From Halovivax sp. (lineage in GTDB: Archaea; Halobacteriota; Halobacteria; Halobacteriales; Natrialbaceae): DNA of 9,753 nt. Below, in pieces: positions 6,760 through 9,753 of the stretch. The DNA lies in contig SKPV01000033.1 of assembly GCA_007119345.1 (NCBI GenBank), positions 1 through 9,753 on the forward strand. The letters run 5' to 3'. Made by a program: the position numbers and the translations under genes. The notes beneath the pieces were generated by a model. The model made no database searches and was not told where the DNA came from. It saw only the letters and a program-made list of their open reading frames with translations. Each line of letters opens with the position of its first letter. Position 1 is the first letter of the stretch.

Positions 6760-7806
6760 TCACCGGCGCGAGCGGACGCGACCGCCAACCCCTGCGACGC
6801 CGGCGGCGAGCGCCAGCGCGAGGATCGCCGCGAACGGACCGAAACCGGGGAGTCGGTCCGTCCCGCCCGTGGAGCCGTCGTCGCCGGCGGACCCGGTGGA
6901 TTCGTTCGCGAGGGTGTCGTCGGCGCCGTTCGATCCGGTCCCGTCGGAGGCGTTCGAATCGGTCGCGTTCGATCCGGGGTCGTCGCTCGAGCCCTCGTCG
7001 CCGGTCGACTCGGCCAGCTGTAAGACGACCACCGCCTGGCCGTGGGACGCGTCGGTCTCGTAGGTCCAGCCGCCGCCGGCCTCCTCGTAGGAGACGGCGT
7101 CCTCGATCGGGTCGACGTCCGTGTCCCACGCCTCGTGGGCCTGCTGGATGTAGCCGACGAGTTCGACGTCTTCGGCGTGCTCGCCCTCGATTTGGGCCTC
7201 GCCGTACTCGATCGTGGCGTCCTCCGGGAGGCCGTGCCACTCGATGCAGTGGGAGTCGAGGTAGCCGTCGCCCTGTGGCAGGTCCGGATCGGTGCCGAAC
7301 TGGTCGGCGTCGAGCGGGCGCTCGTAGTGATCGGTCAGCGGGTACTCGACGGTCATCGGATCGGCGCCGGTGTGCCACTCGAGCGACTCGCCCGTGGGGA
7401 CGGTGACCGTGGTGTCGGGGATCGATTCGCCGACGATCGGCTCGCCCGCCTCGTTCAGCAGCGTCACGCAGACCTTCCCGGAGCCGCCGCCGAGGTACGG
7501 ACTCCGGTACTCGTCGCGGGGGTTGACGTAACTGATCCAGCTGCCGTCGCTGGCCGACGCCTCGTACCAGCGGTCGCCCGGTTCGGGGACGGCTTCCTCG
7601 TAGGCCTCCTCGCTCACTGACTCGTTCGCCTGGAAGGAGGCCGCGAGCGCGTCGGTGGGTTCGTGCGCGCCGGCGTTGGCGGGCTCGTCCGCGACGGCCG
7701 CGGCCGCCGAGCCGGCGGCGAGGGCGAGCACGGCGAGTCCGGCGAGGACGACGATGCAACCGAAGATGTGTCGGCGAGATTCGAAGCGCGGAGTGTATTC
7801 TCGCAT
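6760..7806 (-). CDS. Secreted surface protein with PGF-CTERM anchor
   Basis: A 348-residue protein predicted to be exported and fixed to the cell envelope. Seen: a basic N-terminus (RRH at 11-13) and a hydrophobic signal segment (about 14-38) ending AAGSAAAAVA; a globular ectodomain of about 75-265 with two cysteines (KVCVTLL, SHCIEWH) that could pair; a 55-residue Ser/Thr/Gly/Asp linker (265-319) with Asn glycosylation sequons (NAT, NAS, NES); then LPGFGPF (PGF at 320-322), a hydrophobic helix and a GRVRSRR tail. Family knowledge: this tripartite tail is cut and lipid-anchored by archaeosortase A. I do not recognise an enzymatic function; the ectodomain is tryptophan-, tyrosine- and acid-rich. 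Start at 7806: a longer frame opening with TTG at about 7920 would put a non-signal sequence before the hydrophobic segment. No Shine-Dalgarno is seen. Confidence 0.85.
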   Translation of the reverse strand: MREYTPRFESRRHIFGCIVVLAGLAVLALAAGSAAAAVADEPANAGAHEPTDALAASFQANESVSEEAYEEAVPEPGDRWYEASASDGSWISYVNPRDEYRSPYLGGGSGKVCVTLLNEAGEPIVGESIPDTTVTVPTGESLEWHTGADPMTVEYPLTDHYERPLDADQFGTDPDLPQGDGYLDSHCIEWHGLPEDATIEYGEAQIEGEHAEDVELVGYIQQAHEAWDTDVDPIEDAVSYEEAGGGWTYETDASHGQAVVVLQLAESTGDEGSSDDPGSNATDSNASDGTGSNGADDTLANESTGSAGDDGSTGGTDRLPGFGPFAAILALALAAGVAGVGGRVRSRR

Positions 7807-7896
7807 GGGTATGCCCGGTCGCGCCGCGACTCGGCCGGGCGCCGCTGGCCGAAGCCCCGTCCGACGCGAACCTGACGAGAACGCCGACAGACACGG

Positions 7897-7926
7897 ATAT
7901 TGATATGTAGACGGTACCAAATGGTA
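7897..7926 (-). promoter_or_regulatory. TATA box and adjoining inverted repeat for the PGF-CTERM gene
   Basis: On the minus strand ATATCAATAT (7897-7906) is the strongest A/T box in the gap, placing transcription near 7880 and giving a leader of roughly 70-75 bases. Just upstream of it lies TACCA-aa-TGGTA (7915-7926), a 12-bp inverted repeat at a position suited to a regulator or to transcription factor B contacts. Confidence 0.5.
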
Positions 7927-7952
7927 GGTGGCGATTTGTTCTCGGTAGGAGT

Positions 7953-8014
7953 CGGCGAACGCGGTACAGGGGTAGCATTATCCGGCGAAGGCGGTCCTTG
8001 CCCGGCGAACGTGG
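7953..8014. repeat. Three 12-bp direct repeats spaced by multiples of 10 bp
   Basis: CGGCGAACGCGG (7953-7964), CGGCGAAGGCGG (7983-7994) and CGGCGAACGTGG (8003-8014) start 30 and 20 bases apart, so they would face the same side of the helix. They lie between the divergent surface-protein and zinc-ribbon genes. The rest of this space (8015-8193) shows no gene or clear structure. Confidence 0.5.
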
Positions 8015-8193
8015 GGTTCGGATCGGGACTCCGACGGCCGGGACCTCACCCCCTCGTGACCGAACGTCGCATCGGTCGACGTGGTCGCCGATGGACGGCC
8101 GTGGAGGCGACCGGTCACTCGTGGGTCGACGGGTCGCATCCGTGCCGAGTTTCGTGTCCCCTAGATCGAAGCGTGTCCGTCGGTGTCCAGCCA

Positions 8194-8257
8194 GGTTTCC
8201 GGAAACCGTTTCGGAAAACAGTTACGATTATTAGGAGTCCCGGAAGAGTTTCCGGAG
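8194..8257. promoter_or_regulatory. Palindromic operator-like sites and TATA box of the zinc-ribbon gene
   Basis: Seen: the perfect 14-bp palindrome GGTTTCCGGAAACC (8194-8207), directly followed by the near-copy GTTTCGGAAAAC (8208-8219), the A/T box ATTATTA (8227-8233, centred 28 bases before the ATG) and a third half-site GTTTCCGGA (8248-8256) touching the start codon. Sites on both sides of the TATA box are a common layout for archaeal repressors; binding is inferred. Confidence 0.6.
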
Positions 8258-8452
8258 ATGGCCGACGAGCGGGGACCGGAGCGGGCGATGGGGCGGTGCG
8301 TGGAGTGCGGGTCGGTGTACGCAGCCCGAAAGAAAGCGGACGGGAGCCTGTTGCCGATCGGGAAGCGCGATGGGTGCGAGTGCGGCGGGACGGAGTTCGT
8401 GCCGGTGAACGCGGAACCGGACGACGATGATCCCGATCCCGACGACCGGTGA
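8258..8452 (+). CDS. Small zinc-ribbon-like protein
   Basis: A 64-residue cytoplasmic protein. Seen: a CVECGS knuckle (C14, C17) and a second CECGG knuckle (C40, C42) separated by 22 residues, enough to bind one zinc ion, and a strongly acidic Asp/Pro tail (53-64). Short single zinc-ribbon proteins of this size are frequent in haloarchaea and act as regulators or protein-binding adaptors; no specific role is visible here. The start at 8258 is chosen because the TATA-like box at 8227-8233 sits 28 bases upstream (leaderless). An in-frame ATG at 8183 would run through the palindromes, and one at 8288 would leave only two residues before C14. Transcribed alone, away from the surface-protein gene and towards tRNA-Ala. 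Codon use is less biased to C-ending codons than in the core genes, hinting at accessory origin. Confidence 0.75.
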   Translation: MADERGPERAMGRCVECGSVYAARKKADGSLLPIGKRDGCECGGTEFVPVNAEPDDDDPDPDDR

Positions 8453-8537
8453 CCGACGTCGACGACGAGGTCTGGAGAGCGAACGCTCGAGAGGACCGCC
8501 GCGGATCGAGGACGTTCCGGACGACCCGCAAACGTGA

Positions 8538-8606
8538 GAGCCGCGCAGAATCATGGACTCGCCGGGATCGAGCGAACGCGTAGCGTTCGCGATGGTCGGC
8601 GAGTCC
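8538..8606 (-). pseudogene. tRNA-Ala 3'-end copy A (31-bp direct repeat) folded into a palindrome
   Basis: Bases 8538-8568 are identical over 31 bp to 8775-8805, which covers the last 15 bases of tRNA-Ala plus 16 bases of its 3' flank. Copy A has the same orientation as the gene. Within it GGACTCGCCG (8555-8564) is the left arm of a perfect 10-bp inverted repeat with CGGCGAGTCC (8597-8606), and an inner 8-bp stem GCGAACGC/GCGTTCGC (8572-8590) sits between the arms. No tRNA body is present. Confidence 0.85.
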
Positions 8607-8637
8607 GCGACTGATCGAGCGAGACGACGTGAAGGAG

Positions 8638-8740
8638 TGGACTCGCCGGGATTTGAACCCGAAGGAAGACGTTCCGGGGTGCTCGTTCACTCCGCTCACT
8701 GCGCTCCCGGGGCTGCGACTTCCAGGCGTTCAAATCCGGG
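8638..8740 (-). pseudogene. tRNA-Ala 3'-end copy B with opposed T-arm copy
   Basis: Bases 8638-8661 match the last 24 bases of tRNA-Ala (8791-8814) exactly: discriminator, 3' acceptor strand and most of the T arm. The flank differs from that of the real gene. The far end at 8728-8740 (GTTCAAATCCGGG) is an inverted copy of the T-arm segment at 8646-8658 (12 of 13 bases), with further GGAAG/CTTCC complementarity inside. The 5' half, D arm and anticodon arm are missing, so it is not a functional tRNA. Confidence 0.8.
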
Positions 8741-8755
8741 CGTCGACGACGAATC

Positions 8756-8783
8756 GCGCGGCTCACGGCGATGTGAGCCGCGC
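8756..8783 (-). terminator. Perfect 11-bp hairpin just 3' of tRNA-Ala
   Basis: GCGCGGCTCAC (8756-8766) and GTGAGCCGCGC (8773-8783) pair perfectly around a 6-base loop, starting 7 bases after the tRNA 3' end. No T-run follows, so a terminator role is uncertain; it could stabilise or delimit the precursor. Most of its right arm is part of the 31-bp repeat. Confidence 0.5.
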
Positions 8784-8790
8784 AGAATCA

Positions 8791-8862
8791 TGGACTCGCC
8801 GGGATTTGAACCCGGGGCCTCTCCCATGCCAAGGGAGTGATCTACCGCTGATCTACGAGCCC
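8791..8862 (-). tRNA. tRNA-Ala (anticodon GGC)
   Basis: A complete 72-base cloverleaf. The acceptor strands GGGCTCG and CGAGTCC pair with the G3-U70 wobble that is the alanine identity element. The D arm is GATC/GATC, and the anticodon stem CTCCC/GGGAG encloses TTGGCAT, giving anticodon GGC (complement at 8828-8830), which reads GCC codons. The T arm is CCGGG-TTCAAAT-CCCGG and the discriminator base is A. No intron and no encoded CCA, as is usual in haloarchaea. The gene has its own TATA box upstream and a strong hairpin 7 bases downstream. Confidence 0.98.
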
Positions 8863-8890
8863 GCGGTTGCAGTAGTTGGTTTCCGTCGGG

Positions 8891-8900
8891 AATAGATAAA
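8891..8900 (-). promoter_or_regulatory. TATA box of tRNA-Ala
   Basis: TTTATCTATT on the minus strand is the clearest TATA box in the window. Its centre lies about 34 bases before the mature 5' end, so transcription should begin a few bases upstream of the tRNA and leave a short leader for RNase P. Confidence 0.75.
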
Positions 8901-9168
8901 CCCCTCGAAAGCTGCGAGCCGAGGGAGCCCGACCCACGCGACGACGCCCCTCGCAGACGCGCCGACGACGGTATTGTGGGACCTCGCAGACGCCTGCGCG
9001 GGACCTGCGGCGTCTAGAAACCCTTTTGTCCGGCACCGGGCAAGAACCCGTCGGGAACCGCACGGCCGCAAATCTGACTCGTCACGCTCGGCGTGACTCG
9101 GGATTGCGGAAGTGCACCCGGCCGGAGGCCGGACACCGAGCGGTCAGTGCGATTCCTATCCTCGATAC
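8901..9168. other. Gene-free region upstream of the S15 gene
   Basis: No coding frame looks real. Seen: the 12-mer CCTCGCAGACGC repeated at 8949-8960 and 8982-8993; an inverted repeat AGACGCC/GGCGTCT (8988-9015) followed by TTTT at 9024-9027; a 7-bp stem-loop GTCACGC-tcg-GCGTGAC (9081-9097); and a 6-bp GC stem-loop CCGGCC-gga-GGCCGG (9118-9132). The stem-loops probably lie in the S15 mRNA leader. Confidence 0.5.
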
Positions 9169-9636
9169 ATGGCACGAATGCACACCCGCCGCCGCGGCTC
9201 GTCCGGTTCGGACCGGCCGGCGGCAGACGACCCACCGGAGTGGAGCGACGTCGACGCGGACGACGTCGAAGCGCGCGTCGTCGAGCTGGCCGAGCAGGGG
9301 TACGACCCCAGCCAGATCGGCATGAAGCTGCGAGACGAGGGCGTGACCGGTACGCCCGTCCCGGACGTGACGCTCGCGACCGGCAAGTCCGTGACGGACA
9401 TCCTGGACGAACACGAGGCGACGCCGGAGCTCCCCGAGGACCTCCGGAACCTGATGACGCGGGCGATCCGCCTGCGCGAACACGTCCAGGAGAACCCCCA
9501 GGACCACCAGAACAAGCGCTCCCTGCAGAACACGGAGTCGAAGGTCCGTCGCCTGGTCACCTACTACCGCGGGGACGAGATCGCCCCCGACTTCACCTAC
9601 AGCTACGACGTCGCGAAAGAACTCCTCGAGGACTGA
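9169..9636 (+). CDS. rps15: 30S ribosomal protein S15 (uS15), archaeal type
   Basis: A 155-residue protein of the small ribosomal subunit that binds the central domain of 16S rRNA. Seen: the archaeal/eukaryotic N-terminal extension MARMHTRRRGSSGSDRP and PPEWSDVDADDVEARVVELA (about residues 22-43), GYDPSQIGMKLRDEGVTGTP (44-63), a helical region with LPEDLRNLMTRAIRLREH, and the S15 core DHQNKRSLQNTESKVRRLVTYYR (about 116-138) containing the conserved rRNA-binding His/Lys/Arg residues. Length matches archaeal S15. The start at 9169 is chosen because the MARMHTRRRG N-terminus is typical of the family; an in-frame ATG at 9112 would add 19 atypical residues. Neither a Shine-Dalgarno nor a TATA box at the leaderless distance is present. 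The next gene begins immediately after the stop (TGAATG), so the two form an operon. Confidence 0.97.
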   Translation: MARMHTRRRGSSGSDRPAADDPPEWSDVDADDVEARVVELAEQGYDPSQIGMKLRDEGVTGTPVPDVTLATGKSVTDILDEHEATPELPEDLRNLMTRAIRLREHVQENPQDHQNKRSLQNTESKVRRLVTYYRGDEIAPDFTYSYDVAKELLED

Positions 9637-9753
9637 ATGACCGCCACGGGCCGCACCGCCGCGCCGACGCCGGCCGACCTGGCCAGCGCCGGCTTCGTGC
9701 GGCTCGTCGTCCGCCCCGACGGAGACGCGCTCGCCGCGGCCGGTCTGCTCGCC
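9637..9753 (+). CDS. Probable RecJ-like DHH-superfamily protein, 5' end only
   Basis: Only the first 39 residues are in the window. Seen: a short disordered N-terminus (MTATGRTAAPTP), then a beta strand VRLVVRPDGDALAAAGLLA whose DGD-x-LAAAG pattern resembles motif I of archaeal RecJ-like DHH nucleases (DxDGxxAA). Context supports this: the ATG directly follows the S15 stop, a GAGG Shine-Dalgarno (9628-9631) lies 5 bases before it inside the S15 gene, and archaeal genomes often place a RecJ-like gene after S15. The usual DAD-type first motif is altered here to DGD, so nuclease activity is uncertain. The assignment rests on 39 residues and neighbourhood. Confidence 0.55.
   Translation, partial: MTATGRTAAPTPADLASAGFVRLVVRPDGDALAAAGLLA

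Noticed and set aside
7740..7775. Lipobox in the surface-protein signal (HIFGC)
   Set aside because: The Cys comes before the hydrophobic segment and has Phe at -2; the PGF-CTERM tail explains anchoring.
7807..7920. N-terminal extension of the surface protein from a TTG start
   Set aside because: It would place about 38 non-signal residues before the signal segment and run through the TATA box at 7897-7906.
7900..8430. 176-codon + frame between the surface protein and the zinc ribbon
   Set aside because: Basic, Gly/Arg-rich composition unlike haloarchaeal proteins; it overlaps promoters and the zinc-ribbon gene.
8646..8740. Functional second tRNA gene
   Set aside because: It lacks the 5' acceptor strand, D arm and anticodon arm; only the 3' end is present.
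8553..8895. Open frames reading MDSPGFEPG and WTRRDLNPG
   Set aside because: These are translations of the tRNA-Ala 3' end and its copies, not proteins; this kind of spurious frame arises from T-arm and acceptor sequence.

Overview
The window comes from a haloarchaeon (class Halobacteria). Base composition is very GC-rich, codons end mostly in G or C, and the proteins are highly acidic. TATA-like boxes sit 25-30 bases before start codons, as in leaderless archaeal transcripts. A PGF-CTERM surface-protein anchor, an archaeal-type S15 and an intron-less tRNA-Ala without an encoded CCA agree. I cannot name the genus.

Layout. 1-868 (-): 5' part of aroA (EPSP synthase), running off the left edge. 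1061-2245 (+): an M24 metallopeptidase of the Xaa-Pro type. 2419-3243 (+): prephenate dehydrogenase (tyrA). 3248-4864 (+): an Rsm22-like SAM-dependent methyltransferase, translationally coupled to tyrA by a perfect Shine-Dalgarno that overlaps the tyrA stop. 4997-5815 (+): surE. 6055-6438 (+): a small winged-helix protein. 6760-7806 (-): a secreted PGF-CTERM surface protein. 8258-8452 (+): a small zinc-ribbon protein. 8791-8862 (-): tRNA-Ala(GGC). 9169-9636 (+): ribosomal protein S15. 9637-9753 (+): start of a probable RecJ-like DHH protein, immediately after the S15 stop.

Functionally, aroA and tyrA belong to aromatic amino acid synthesis (shikimate pathway, tyrosine branch). S15 plus a DHH/RecJ-like gene is a housekeeping translation/replication pair. 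The stretch between about 5.8 and 8.8 kb is looser: small genes, long intergenic spaces, tandem repeats and palindromes.

The most unusual part is 8538-8790, on the 3' side of tRNA-Ala. It holds two extra copies of the tRNA 3' end in the same orientation as the gene, and each is also one arm of a palindrome. Other non-coding structure includes a 5-6 unit array of 22-23 bp repeats in a convergent intergenic space (6565-6698), a 30-bp tandem array that begins inside the end of the peptidase gene (2236-2370), a cluster of overlapping inverted repeats in the aroA/peptidase divergent promoter (971-1032), and GTTTCCGGA-type palindromes around the zinc-ribbon promoter (8194-8257). I found no CRISPR array, transposase, integrase gene or defence system. 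Apart from the tRNA-derived repeats, this is mostly an ordinary chromosomal core region.
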